DNA of 64,000 nucleotides. Source: Lates calcarifer. Its lineage: Eukaryota > Chordata > Actinopteri > Centropomidae. Positions 21,354 through 34,112 of this stretch are shown here, in pieces. The DNA is taken from NCBI RefSeq assembly GCF_001640805.2, contig NC_066847.1:23613504-23677503 (forward strand). Reading direction: 5' to 3'. The position numbers and the translations under genes were made by a program. The notes under the pieces were generated by a model that saw nothing but the letters and a program-made list of their open reading frames with translations, searched no databases and had not been told where the DNA came from. Position 1 is the first letter of the stretch. Every line of letters begins with the position of its first letter.

Positions 21354-21714
21354 TTAATCGACTTTAAAAAACGACTCAGTAATGGTTACAGACTGGTTAC
21401 TCGTTAAGTGCCGCGAAGTGAGGTTTTTTTTTCTTAAAAAAAAAAGTTTGGATCCGCTGCAGTTGGGACTTTACGCACGGCGCACTCCCATTCAGCCCAG
21501 AGGCGTGCCCTGCTGCTGGATCCCAGCTGACCAGAGCGACACATGACAACAACTAAATATAGACTCTGTAGTAGACACATGGCACAACACAAATATCTAA
21601 ACGTCAAGGCGATTCATGTAAAAATATATGTAAAATATACACCGTTTCGTAAACTTTGAAAGTGCTTCCTCGTTTCCATCATACAAGCAGGAAATCGGTG
21701 ACTTCCACATTAGC

Positions 21715-21738
21715 TTTTTTTTTTTTTTTTTTTTTTTT
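21715..21738. repeat. Poly-T tract
   Basis: Twenty-four T upstream of tcea3. Confidence 0.9.
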
Positions 21739-24059
21739 AATCTCACTGGCTCCATATACTGTTGTACATTTGTAGTTTGGCAGCATTATATCACCAGCTG
21801 AGTGTATGAGTGTTGGCTCTCACCTCAAACCGGGTCACTGTCTAATGATTAATCCTCCCAAACTGAAGGCAGAGTGTGCACTCCAGTTATCTGCTGCTGG
21901 TGTGCCAAAGAGGAGACTGGCACCGAATCATACTTTACTACATGTTTATTACACATCACCCACAGTTTGTAACAGAGATACTTGAGGGCAATTTGAGTCT
22001 GAAGTTTTTACAGACTTGATTTTCACTTTCGTCTACAAAATTAAGTTTATATAGGGGGGAAAAATCATCTTCCTGAATTTGTTTATATGTGTTTGCCACC
22101 AGGGGGTGCTGTGGTGTAAGTCTAGAGCCCCATAAGGCTTCACAGACCAAATGATCAGGTCCTGTCATGAGAAATAACTCTCTTTTTACACGGAAAACAC
22201 TGATCATGTTGTCTTATACTTGTTGTTTACAACAAATTTGTTAAAAAGATGCAGTGTTTGCTCTCTGAAATTTGTCCCACTTTTTAATTTCACATTGAGA
22301 TTTTATAAAGATTGAGCCTTTTTAATAATATTCAATCTTCTTCTTTTTAAGGGACCTGACTGAGGAAACATTTAACATATTAATACTCAGACTGCAGCAG
22401 CTGTTTTCCAAGATTTTCAGAAACACCCAGCAATTGACATGATACTAAATTATCCTATTATTGAGCTGGAATAATATTATTTAAAACGCCTTGAGCCTGT
22501 AATTGCTCAAAATCTGTGCCATTCACAGTCTTCCTTTGAGCCCTGCAGCATACAGCGAGTCAGCTGAAATCAGTTACAGAAACCTTCAGAGATTAAAATT
22601 ACGCAAGATTATTCGAGCAAGTGCTTGCTACAAGGTCCTTTGTATCCTTGTAAAAAAATGTTTATATCTCAACTATGACAACTTCTTGGAAGCAATCACT
22701 TACAGGCTGTTTTCATAGAAAAACTATTCCTGGGGAAAAACAAGTTCCCAGATCTCGAAGGGATGAAGGTTTACTCCCACAGTCTACCAGGACCTGAGGC
22801 CTGCAACAGTTCAGGTCTCAGAGACATCCCTGCTGCTGAATGTCTCGACAGCTGTGGGAAGCATGGACATGTGAGATGCAAGTTGCAACAGTTTGGTTTT
22901 GAAGTTAGATCAAATATCAGTGGGATAAAGACTTTAATTGGTTTGAATTTCTCTGTCTAGAAATGTACTCATACCCAATAGTTTATATGGACACAGTTTA
23001 TGTAGACAGCAATGCTCTCCGACATAATTGTATATCATTAGAGAACAGTATTGGCTGGAAAAGTTGAATGTCTGCCCTAAAGGTAAAGTTTAAGTGTTCT
23101 GGACTTTTTTATACAACACTGTGTTCAAATTTATAACCCTAAAATATAAACCATGCATCAATAATCCAAGAGCAAACTGTGACACTCTTGAATGTGATGT
23201 GGGGATTTGAAGATAACTGTGTTAATGACGGCAGGTGAAAGTACAAGCTAAGAGTTTGTCTTGAGCAAAGAGTATTATCTCTTTACACTGCTCTTACACA
23301 ACAGGCTGAGTGTGTAACCTGTCCCTGCCTCCGCCTGAAGACAGTAGCGCAGTCTGCCAGGTAAGAGAGAGCGCCGGGCCAGCTCCAAGAAGTGGGACAG
23401 CTCGGCATGAGGTAAGAGAGGAAACCAGGCCAAGAGGAAGAGCCGGCGATCAACCTGCAACATCCTTTAACGTTGTGTACTAAACCCTTCGGCTCGGGGC
23501 CGAGGAAAGGAAAAGCAGATGATGAAGGAAAAAGGAGCTGCTGCCTTCCTCCGACCTCTGACCCCTTTCCCAAGCGCTCAGACTAAATAAACTGTCTGAT
23601 CTCTTCATTCTTAAGAAAAGAAATCTGCGTACACCTTGTACCCACCAGCCTTGTGCTCAAACCTGAAAATAGGCTAATGCACTAAATATTGAGAATTAGT
23701 GACTTCCCCTCAATCTATACCCGTCAAGGAGTATTTATTTCAATGAGGTTAAGCTAAATTAACAGAAACACAGAACATTATAAGCTCAGTGAAGGAAGGT
23801 AAGGTTACTGTAGGACCTAGCTAAAGACAGGCATGCCTAGCTAAAACTGTTCAGCTTGTAGATATTTGTTATAGGTTAAACAACTAAACAGTAGCTTGGT
23901 GCCATTGTAGTTGGTCACTGCAACCACCTCAACTACAAAATGCTACTTTAGCATGAATGCAAAAGTAATACTGATCCAGTGATATAACACTCACAGGGCT
24001 AATTTTCCTGCAGAATGAGCAGATACTTAAAGTGCAGTTTTCTGCTTTTACTTACAGTA

Positions 24060-24345
24060 GCTTGACATTTTAGGAAGTATACTTCACTATACAATCACTC
24101 TCTCTTCAAGAGTTAGACGTGATCAAGACCACTTTTAAAGCTGTTTGTGAAAAATGAAGCTACAGCCAGATGCCAGTTAGCTTAGCACAAACTCCAGAAA
24201 CAGTTAACTAGTCTGGTTCATCCAGTAGAAAACCACAACATGTTGCTTATAATTTTTAGGCAGATTTTCTTACCTCTAGACAGAAACATACTAGTTGTTT
24301 TTCTAGCCTTTGTGCTAAGCTTAGCTAACTGTTTGTTTATGGTCA
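24060..24345 (-). repeat. Teleost interspersed repeat with inverted GCTTAGC ends
   Basis: It starts with a form of GACATTTTAGGAAGTATACTT and then GAAGCTACAGCCAGATGCC. It has GTTAGCTTAGCACAAAC in the middle and ends GTGCTAAGCTTAGCTAAC, so the inner part is flanked by inverted GTTAGCTTAGC words. The word order is that of a common fish non-autonomous repeat recalled from memory. A fragment of the same family lies at 3628-3705. Confidence 0.65.
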
Positions 24346-25208
24346 TATGGAAGTGGTGTTAATTTAATGAGTCCATCTTGAGCATTTTACTTATACAAAA
24401 GTGATATTGTGGTATTATATACTGTGATATTTTTTATTTTACTGAAGGATCTGATTACTCCATCCACCACTGCAAAGGGACTGTACAGAAAATCACAAGT
24501 AAATGAAATATTTTTATTCCCTGAGGCAGCTGAGATGTGAATTTTGTACAAAGGGTCAAGGGTAGGTCTCTGTGGTTTTTTATGCAGTTGGTGACTCCCC
24601 TCACTCTGAATTCATGGTGGCTCTGCATGGTTACATAACAGCATCTGTGTGCATTCCCATACACTGCACTGAAGTACCCTGAGCCTCTGCTGCCAGGTTT
24701 GACAGTCTATCATTAGCCTCTTGGGTCTGACCACATCAAGTCCTATCTTGTCTTTGCCTGTGAGTGCAGCAGAAAGTTAAAGGCATGTACTGAGCTGGTC
24801 GAGCTCTCTGGGCAGATGGAGGAAAGTGGTCCTGCACCCCTCATTGTATTATACTGCACATCCTCCCCTCGTGTTTCAACAGACAGAGTTAACACAGATC
24901 CATATAAGTCTACTTTCCTCTCCGTGCACCTCGCCCAGCGCTGGTGTCTCTGCCAGTCACAGACCAGAGACGCCAGGCTCGAGCAATTATGGCAATTTTT
25001 GGATGACATCAGACCAGAAAATGAATGATTTCATTTAGCTGTCAATTTTTTTTCTGGATCTGGTGTAGGATGCAGAACCTGTAATAGAGCATGTCAAAAC
25101 AGAGTGGGAGAATTGTTTAGACGTTCACATCTGCATTTGGCTGGAAGGTAATCCCAGGCTGGTGGGGGTTGGTGTGTCTGTTAATAATGACCACTGTTCA
25201 GCACTGGC

Positions 25209-25231
25209 AAAAAAAAAAAAAAAAAAAAAAA
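25209..25231. repeat. Poly-A tract
   Basis: Twenty-three A, followed about 90 bases later by a short CA run at 25318-25333. Confidence 0.9.
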
Positions 25232-27145
25232 GGCTGAATCTCCTGGAGAGGTTGGACCACCCAAAGACTTTAAGCACATCCTTGTACCTTCAGCTGTCTC
25301 TAAGTCTCTATTTACTGACACACACACACACACCAAACCTGCCATATCCAAAATGTTTTGGTGGTGCCACTGTTTTAGGCTACCTTTGACCAAAATAACC
25401 GGTGGTGCCACCGTTAGACACAATCCAACCAAAATAACTAAATGACTAACTGAACTAAATTTGAATTATGCACTGAGCAAGAAATGTTTAACCCCATTCC
25501 TGACTACAAAAAGTACCGTTATTGTGCTGCATGTCACCCAAACTGTAGATTATGAAGAACTGAAATGGCGAAAATATGATTCACCCTTTAGCTGTGCAGT
25601 GAATACCCCAAAGATGCCTTTAAAGGCAGAAAAGGCTGGAAAGGGAAATGTAAAATATGTACTATAACTTATCCACAACTGTCAATTACACACTGGCACC
25701 CTGGACAGACACTGAGTCATTTGTATAGTGCGTCTGCAAAAAGATCTTGTGGTTCTTCCCAAGGCTGCGATTTGATCTCAGCGCTCTCTTCGTTTGTGTT
25801 TGAGCTTCAGCTTTATGCTGACAAACAAGTGCATAACCCCTTTGGCTTGAGAGTGAAAGGGGGAAGAAATCCTTGCTTTGAAATACAGAAACAAATCAGT
25901 CTGCTGTGATTGGAGGAGAAGCTCCAGGAAATGCTGCACTTTGGTGCTTCGATACCAGCGAGCCAGACGACTCCCCTGTGTTTGTCCCTTCATTCAAAAA
26001 CTGTAAATAGGATTCAGTAATTGCACTCATTGCTCTGTCATAGCTGTTTACAAACATCACATCGCACAAACCCCTCAGCTCGAGCGGCGCTAATTGACAA
26101 AGCAGAGTTCCTACGCTAACGGGCCAAATTGTGTTAGTGTGCAAATCCCCTCTTACTCTCATTTCCTTTTCAACTGCCCACTAATCCACTTAGCGCACCA
26201 TAGTTCAAAATCCTGCGACATCTACCTTCTCTCCCTGTATTAGCAGCCTCTGCAGTGGAATCAGGTTCTGCTCAGGTTAGATGTTTATACACAGGAACTG
26301 CAGTGATTTAAGACAAGCAGGAATTGGACTCAATGCTAAATGATCCAGTTAGATATACTGTACAAAAACATTTAAATCTGCACCAAGCCTGAACCAAGCT
26401 TTAAGCCTGAGAACTGTGAGACACCGGTCACCAATATGGTTCTTGTAATTTAAAGACAATAACACGGTCAAAAACAGTAAAGTAAAACCAAATGGAGACC
26501 AGACCTCAGTGTAACAAGAGTGAAAATATTTTCTGTACCTGCCATGCACAAAGGCACATTTACAGGTTTAAACATCCATAAAGACACTTATTTACATATG
26601 TAATGTGATGGAGCATAAGGATGCAACCTTACCAATTAATCCACGCCACTAGATACCACTGTAGCACTTATCCTAATACTCACTCTGACTCAGGTCTGCA
26701 AGCTCTTCATCAGCTCAAAAGTTTTGCAGCACCATATGGTTTCATGACATAGCAGGTTTTGTCATTTAATGCGTATGGGCCTTTATAAAGCAGTACTACA
26801 TCAGTATTACTCATTAAGAGTATGTAACTGGCCATGGTGAGTACTACTCAGCCTGTGAAAACAGCTGTACAATATCTCCTGTAGCTTCAGAGGAGCTCTG
26901 TCAAGTCTGAGTAAATAACTCTGATGACCCCAGCAGGAGAAGTCACAAAAAACGTGTACAAAACATGGACTTACTATTGAAAGACAATCAAAGAAAAAGG
27001 CACTGGTCACGTTGCATTAGGGGGAACTGTAGGATCAAGTGTTTTTGAAGCTTGATCCACTTGGGGACATAAAATGTTGACAGTCTCTCATAAGTTGACA
27101 AACTTAATGGAGGTGCAATTTTAAATCAAGGAGTACTCTTTAAAG

Positions 27146-27190
27146 TGCTAGTTCTCAACCTTTCAGTGGTGTTGTCCCAGGGGACAGACT
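27146..27190 (+). repeat. Possible end of an hAT-like DNA transposon
   Basis: The words AGTTCTCAACCTTTCAGTGG resemble the AGTGGTTCTCAA-type ends of hAT elements. No matching inverted end or target duplication was found, so this is weak. Confidence 0.2.
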
Positions 27191-28436
27191 CATACACGTG
27201 CAGCACAGTCCACTCAGATTTTCAGCTGTTCAAACAGCCTACCAGCCGGTCAGGATGTGGATGGACTGAAACTGTATCTTGAGCCATTCTAAAGATGTGT
27301 TTCAGCACATTTTGTCTGTGAGGTGCAGAGTAGCAGTTTGGTTGGGGTAGTTTGAAAACTCTTGCACAACAGGAAACAGCATACATATATTTTTTATTCA
27401 GCTGATCAAACATAAGCATTCAGTGCCTGTTAAAATGAAGTACAGCAAGTGCTAAACAATGTTAGTGATTGAGTAGATTCTTCAAACCTATTGACACGTT
27501 TAAGTGGATATGGAGACAGAGGATATGTTGTAAGATGTTAAAAAAAAAACAACCTGGTTTTACTGTCAATTTTTCTGAGCCTCTGAGCAAGACTAGAATG
27601 AGAGAAACAATACTTAGGAGGATGTTTGTTCCTTTATAAGAGGCTTTGTGAACCTGCCCACAGATTTAGCTTTGGGCTATAGCTGTGCTTTGCACAATAT
27701 GCAGAAGACAAGGCTACCTTTGTGAGACTCTGATTTCTCTCTCTCTCTCTCTTTTGTCTGTTTATTCATTGTCACCTGTGATTGATTACTTAATTGCTTT
27801 CTAAATAGGCGTACATGGTTTCCTTAGGCTGTAGCCAAGGACTTGTCACCTGTGGCTACGTTTAATACTGCATGACGTTTGTTTGTGCTTTTCTGTGCTT
27901 CAGGAAGATCTGCTCGATCCAAACACTGCACAGAAACAGTGGATGAAGTTACCACGGGAGCAAAACACAGTGTGCTGATTCTCCTTCTTATCATGATATC
28001 GCTGAGCTTTAGCCAAAAATAGACAGATCACAACATATGGCCTTTATGTTGGTAATTTACTGTACATTTCTTCCCTTGACTGGGATCCATGTGAAAACAG
28101 TGAAATCAGGCACAAAACAAAAATAAACATCCAAAACAGAGAAAATCAGCTTATGGGAAGAAAAAAAAAGATTTAAAAAGAAGAGTTATGAGGGGCTATC
28201 CAAACATCTTTCAGCTGTGTTCGTTTCAACTTTGTGGTGGATTTATTACTACCATATGAGACTGCAACAGCCCAAAGGAAACGGGGAATCCTGTCCAAGA
28301 GCTTCAATGAAAAAAACCCTCCTGATGGCCTTGGAGGTCACCCCAAGGTCACACAAGCAGACTTGTTAATGCGTGGGTGTCATGACCAAGAGGTCTCTAG
28401 TGATGATGTCAGGTATATATTATCAGTACCTGTGCA

Positions 28437-28459
28437 TGTGTGTGTGTGTGTGTGTGTGT
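28437..28459. repeat. (GT)n microsatellite
   Basis: About eleven GT units. Confidence 0.9.
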
Positions 28460-29154
28460 TAGTAAATGCATGCTGTGGATGTGTTTCTGTGTCCTTTCGG
28501 GGAGGTGGGGAAAGGATGATGTGTATATTTGTTTCTGTTTCGGTTCACTGACAACACACAGACACTCTCTTGTCTATGTGGGGTCCGGGAAGTTAAAAAG
28601 TCTCAGAGCAGGGGAGGTGTCTCCACTGAGGACAGGATGTCCACGTCTTCATCTGCTCAGACTTCCTGCAAGCAGATTGCATGACAACAATGTATGTTTT
28701 CCAGTTTCCATTTTTATTGCTATGACATCAAGGTAATTTTATTACATTTATTTGAATGGATTTTATCTGATTTTTGACTGCTGATATGTAGCTTGATGCA
28801 GCCCATAGCAAAGGATAACCTGAATTATATATTTAAGAAGACAAACCAAAAAATTTTACAGACTTCCAGGACATCTGTTTATCCTTAGGAGGAGAGCAAG
28901 CAGAAGGAAAACAAAAGGATTATGAAGATGTTGTGTTATCCAATCAAATCATTATTGTATCTGTGCCCACGGACTTGTAGAAATCAGGTTATTGTGTTAC
29001 ATCACTTGGATGGCTGCCATCGTACACTTCTGCAGTCTTGTTCCACTCCTCTGAAGTTAGTAGGTGTTGCAGTCTTCTGGTGTAAATGTAGAAGAGAAGT
29101 AAACTACGTTCTGTTTTTTAGTCACATCGAGAATATATATTTCAACCAGTGAAA

Positions 29155-29736
29155 TCAAGGGGGAGGTATAGAGGGAGGGAATAGAGGGAAGTATGGCTTC
29201 ATGCTGTCTGTGTAGCTATGATATTGTTTTGTATTTTCTAAAAGCTCATAGAAGCATGTATGAGGCAAATAAAATGGGGCCCAAAACGGAACCTTGGGGC
29301 ACACCACAGGAGACAGCAGCAGGTCGAGGTCCCCTCTTTTTGACAGCAACTTGCAGACAAAAATCAACAACTTAATTTTCTCATTAAAATGAAGATAGCT
29401 ATGAGAGAAAATATTGCAGCTCAGTGTAAACAGGCTGACAAAGGCTACTAGGCTGAAGCAAACTAAAGCCTCATGTGCTCTGTGTCGCTCTTGTAAGACG
29501 TCCAAATTTGATAATTTTATCCTCGGGAAAAATAGAGGCTTGTATCCGACGTAGGTTGACACAAGTGGATGGAGCAGGTTGTTCCAAATCCGCACATCAT
29601 GGTCCCATGCTTCCAGCTGGTCAGGGTAAAACCAGTGACTGGAAAATATACTGGCCAAAGAACACACCAGACTGACCAAACTCAACATACAAGTCAAATA
29701 TATAATTGCTTTATTAACAAGAAAATACCACCTCAT
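29155..29736 (-). pseudogene. 193-codon ORF containing a LINE reverse-transcriptase remnant
   Basis: The C-terminal third overlaps a decayed reverse transcriptase. In the neighbouring frame 29276-29305 reads GVPQGSVLGP, the hallmark of CR1-like LINE polymerases. In the ORF frame YHSYTDS then stands where the catalytic YxDD box would be, with one aspartate lost and another replaced. A frameshift therefore separates the two motifs. The N-terminal two thirds have two hydrophobic stretches (YLTCMLSLVSLVCSLASIF and ALVCFSLVAFVSLF). I do not recognise this part. It may be further decayed LINE or unrelated sequence. I see no support for a host gene. Confidence 0.55.
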
Positions 29737-30362
29737 CTGGGTATTTGAACAGTTAATGATAAGTTACTGAGGCTATCACATGAAGAAAAATAGTTTTTTA
29801 GATTATTTTTTCTCGGGTTGTCCTGCCCACGCCACGGCTTGTAACAATAAACCTCTTGGTAGACAGACAATCTGATTTCATGAGAAGGAGAACTGCTCAG
29901 TTTTATACCTCACTATAAATAAGGGACTGACAGTACAAGAATTAAAATCATCAACAAAACAGCTGGAACACCAAATGGTAATTAAGTGCTCATATTTCAC
30001 TCCCTCTGACTGTTTAACAAGCCTGGTTTGATGCCTGGAAATGCATTCAAGTAATTAGTTGGAAAATCCATTGTGTTCGTGCTGGGGACCAGAAAGCTTT
30101 TTTTCTTGGGAAATATTGTTTAATGCCATTAGAAATATATCTCCCAAGGTTAAACATTTGGTTTGGTTCAATTATTGAAGTATTTCTTTTTAAATTTCAT
30201 TGAAATGAATTATGTGATTCTCGAAATGCACCTGGAATCAATTCTTCTCTTGGTGTTCGTCGCCAGTTATTTATAGCCTGTAGTGAACATGGATGCCTTT
30301 TATATTTTAATAAAAAAATGTGCTGCTAAATTCCCACACAAAAGACAATCTGTCAACAGCGT

Positions 30363-30451
30363 ACACAATAAAGTTTCAAAATATGTCAGCGTTGTGTAAT
30401 TTTGATTTTGAAACTTTATTGTGTATGTCAGCATTGTGTAATTTTGATTTT
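30363..30451. repeat. Inverted repeat combined with an overlapping direct repeat
   Basis: Arms of 20 bases at 30363-30382 and 30405-30424 are perfect reverse complements (ACACAATAAAGTTTCAAAAT and its complement). A 28-base unit at 30382-30409 recurs at 30424-30451 with one mismatch. Each strand carries an AATAAA word inside an arm. Confidence 0.85.
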
Positions 30452-32805
30452 CATAACATAATGTGATAAAGTGGAAAAAACAGGAACAAGAAGTCGAGGC
30501 GGCCATGATCTTTGTGACAGTTCTTTGATAGTGATAGTTGATGTTGATCCATGTTACATGGTTTGGAGCAAAAAGCATAAGTTGCAGAAGCAGAAGTGAA
30601 ATGTACACTGGCAAAACAAATCACTGATTTATGTGTTTTGATGAGGCCTCGTTTTCCATTAGATCTTGGTTTCAGACAGAGGAGAAACACCGTTGGACAG
30701 ATTGTTGGTTTTGAGTGGGGAAATTGCCATCCTCCAAAAGTTCTCCAATGACCTTGGAGCAACATCAAGATGTGGAGCGTTTAATGATTTTGCTCAGATT
30801 AATATCAGCGCAAAAGCCATGGAATTATTACAACCAGATCGAGCTGATGTGCTCAGTGAACTGGTAGCCAATAACCCCAGTCACTCGCAGCAGGAGGCAA
30901 GTTGTGGGGGTTGAGCAGTCAGACGGCGGCAGCAAGGGGGGGGTTGAAGAGCAGCTCTGAGACATGTGGAAAACTTGAACGTGGAACAATGACTTTTACT
31001 GGGCCCTGAGTAAACAAACCCACATCAGGTTGGACCCAGGTCCTCCCGCATTACTCACCCTTCTCTTGAACCCTCCCATCCCCCCGTGTAAGATCTTCAA
31101 CAGTTCTCTAGTCCACCAGTGTTGATGAAGAACACAACCAAGCCCTCCTCTCAGTGTTACACTTCCTGTCCTGTTCCAGGAATGCAGGAAGGCGGACACC
31201 AGTGAAAGGGGCCTTGGTGATGAGCTCCACATGACGTCCAACTGGTGAGAAGGAGCCCAGGGAAGGATTTCACATGGCAACCATCACCTTCTGAAAAGTG
31301 CTTTAGATCACTTTTCAGGATATACCCTGGGAGACAAGTACTGGGTTACTCTTGATAAAAACAATGTCACCACAAGGTCCATTTAGTGGCTCTTTGGGAA
31401 CTTTTGATCTTCCCCAGCAGATGGAGTTTTCCAAGTTGTCGTGAAATTGTAGGTGTTCAAATTTCCATTTTTTCCTGACCACATTGGGGGACTGAAAAAA
31501 GATTAAAAGTGGTGATTCTTGACTTTGGAAACAAGATGAAGAATAAACTGTCAATCTCAGCCTTTAAGTCCCCATGATCCAGAAGTCTTAAAAAATGGAA
31601 ATTTCGACATCTACAATTGACCGTTAGCTAAACCTTGCACCCTTTAGTTGTTGTTACAACATGTTTCAAGCTTTTCGTTCTGGCACAGCATCTACTCTAC
31701 ACATAACGGTGGCAGATTTACCACTTCAAATTCAGAGTAATTCTTGAAACAGTGAGGTTTCCATTTCACATGGAAGCCAATAAAAGAAATCATTTTAGCC
31801 GTTGTTGAGTCAGATTTTGTCTTTAGAAGATTTTATCAGCTGCAGACGCCACAGCTCAAACTCTTACTACAGCCCCATGAATACCCCTTCAACATGTCTA
31901 GAAATATAAAGCTTTCTTACGGTTGCTAAGCTAGGATTGAACAATCACTGTTTGGGCCAAGGTTTAGTCAATTCCATCTGCTAAGAAAGATCTCGTGAAA
32001 TGATTGAAAGCTCCAGAACAGCTATTAACAAACCTTGTGGTGTGAATGTTTTGTCAGCTCCTGTTTCTAATTGCAAAAAAATAAGATTTAAGTCTCCTTT
32101 ACATATCCTTTGTCTCAGTATCAGACAACAATATGAATTATATAAGCATGGCTGTAGTGAAGAGTTTATACATGTGTGTCTGTGTGCGTGTATGATGGTA
32201 AAATAACAGGCAATAGTTTGATCTTTGCGACAGAGAGGAGGGTGCTGAGTTGTTATGTTCTCATAAAATCTCTTTTATAGTCAAAAGAGGCGGATGTTAT
32301 TTTGTACTTTCAAATGTTTTTAATCCCAGCTGACAGAGCTTCATTTATTTATAGAAGCAGACGTGTGCTTATGTACTGTAGGCTATCTGGCAGAATTATT
32401 AACGTGTTTTGGTGTATAAATCTTAAGACCAAGAATAGGCCATCTGGTGCTGCTAAAATGAGAATAACAAACACATGAAAATATCGAAATAATTACTTGT
32501 TTACTTCCAAACACTAAAGATTCTAAGATTTCCGATGAAGGATTTAATTTGTGATTCCAGTGGATAAAACAAAGAGGAGTACTGGCTGATCTGTGAAGAT
32601 GTTATCCATGAAACTAAACAGTCCCACCTCAGACATTATAGTGTTTGGATGAGGACAGAATGGAGGATCGGGGCTGGGCACTGCCCCCCTCAGTGGGTAA
32701 ACTCTACACACTGCAGCCATTCAGTTGGCCCGACTCACTGGATAAAGTTAGGATTGTTTGTCAGCGGGCTGTAATGCCAGGAATGCTCAGTGCTGGCTCC
32801 CCCCG

Positions 32806-32809
<4 letters not shown>

Positions 32810-32844
<35 letters not shown>

Positions 32845-32882
32845 CTGTGACTGTGTGTGTGTGTGAGTGTGTGTGAGTGAGT
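32810..32882. repeat. (GT)n microsatellite, interrupted
   Basis: A long GT run with GTGACTGTGA and GTGAGTGA interruptions. Confidence 0.95.
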
Positions 32883-33010
32883 GTCTCTCACACTTTATTT
32901 TGCCTCTCCGGCAGCAGTTTGAATCGGTGGTGACACCCCCACTCTCCCTGAACTCTGAAGTGAAATAACAGATTCTATTTCTCTCCTGCAAGCTATTTTG
33001 GTACCCCCGG

Positions 33011-33038
33011 CACACACACACACACACACAAACACACA
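33011..33038. repeat. (CA)n microsatellite
   Basis: A CA run with one AA interruption, 130 bases from the GT run at 32810-32882. The two could pair as opposite arms. Confidence 0.9.
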
Positions 33039-34026
33039 CTCATCCACCGCCTTCAATTACCCCACCCTCCGCCTCCCACCACCCCAGCAGAGACTATCCT
33101 GTCTATACTCTGCACTGGCAACTTCTAGCATGTTCCATCCGGCCATCATGACATCACTTTCTAAATGAGAGCACACACACAGAGACACAGACATGCACAC
33201 ACACATTCACAAACATTCACGGCTTGACTCTAACCAGTGTCCAGCTGCATCCGAGTCCTGCTGAGCCCCTCTAAATGTCTGTTTTTGGGGGTTTTAATAA
33301 AGATTGATGATGTTTCATCTTAAAACAGTAAAAAGGAAATATTATTAGACACTTGGGCATACTTCTATCAACAGCTCATTTATTGGTTAATAAAGCTCTG
33401 TTAATGAGTAATCAGCAATTCTGAAACATATATGAAACAAACTTTTGTGGGATGCCATTATCATTTCTGATGACAAGTCGTGTTTGAAACTGTTGTTGAC
33501 TTAAAGGAACAAGGACAAAGTATTGAGATGCTTTGTTTTGTAATCCAACATGAAGAATATATATAACTACTGTTATCATTAATAATAAGTATCAGCATTA
33601 ATCATAAAAAGGTAGAGGTAAAGGTAAGTAAAGTACTCTTTATGTAGAGTGAACCCTGTCATTATTAAATTTCTTTATATTTGGATACGGAGTATATGAG
33701 AAAATTTTATGTTGTAGCTGGTCTGAGCAAAGAAAATTCGAACTAGTTATTGAACTTTTTCATAGTTTAACCAATAATAATGAATCATACTTTAAAAAAT
33801 GATCATATATTTTCTATGTAAAATTCTACAGCCAATGCACACCAGAGTTTTCACTTCACATTGCCTGATTCAGCCTCTTCTCAGGACAGTGTGAGCATGT
33901 GCAGATTGTGTTTGATTGACAGTCCGTTCTGTTGGTTTTCTACCATGTCTTATTAGTAGTGACACCAGCTCCAATTTTGGTGACAGGTCTAATCAGCTAA
34001 AATAATTGAGAATGTCTGTGTGAGGG

Positions 34027-34112
34027 AGTAAAAAGTACAATATTTACCTTTCAACTGTAGTGAAGTACAAGATGGAAATACCTAAGTTAAGTACCATGAA
34101 ATTGTACTAACA
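34027..34112 (+). repeat. Teleost AGTACAATATTT...AAGTAAAGTAC repeat, copy 1
   Basis: It contains GGAGTAAAAAGTACAATATT, TGTAGTGAAGTACAAGATGG and AAATACCTAAGTTAAGTACC. These words occur in the same order in the copy at 50757-50864 and in a fish repeat that I recall. Confidence 0.6.
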
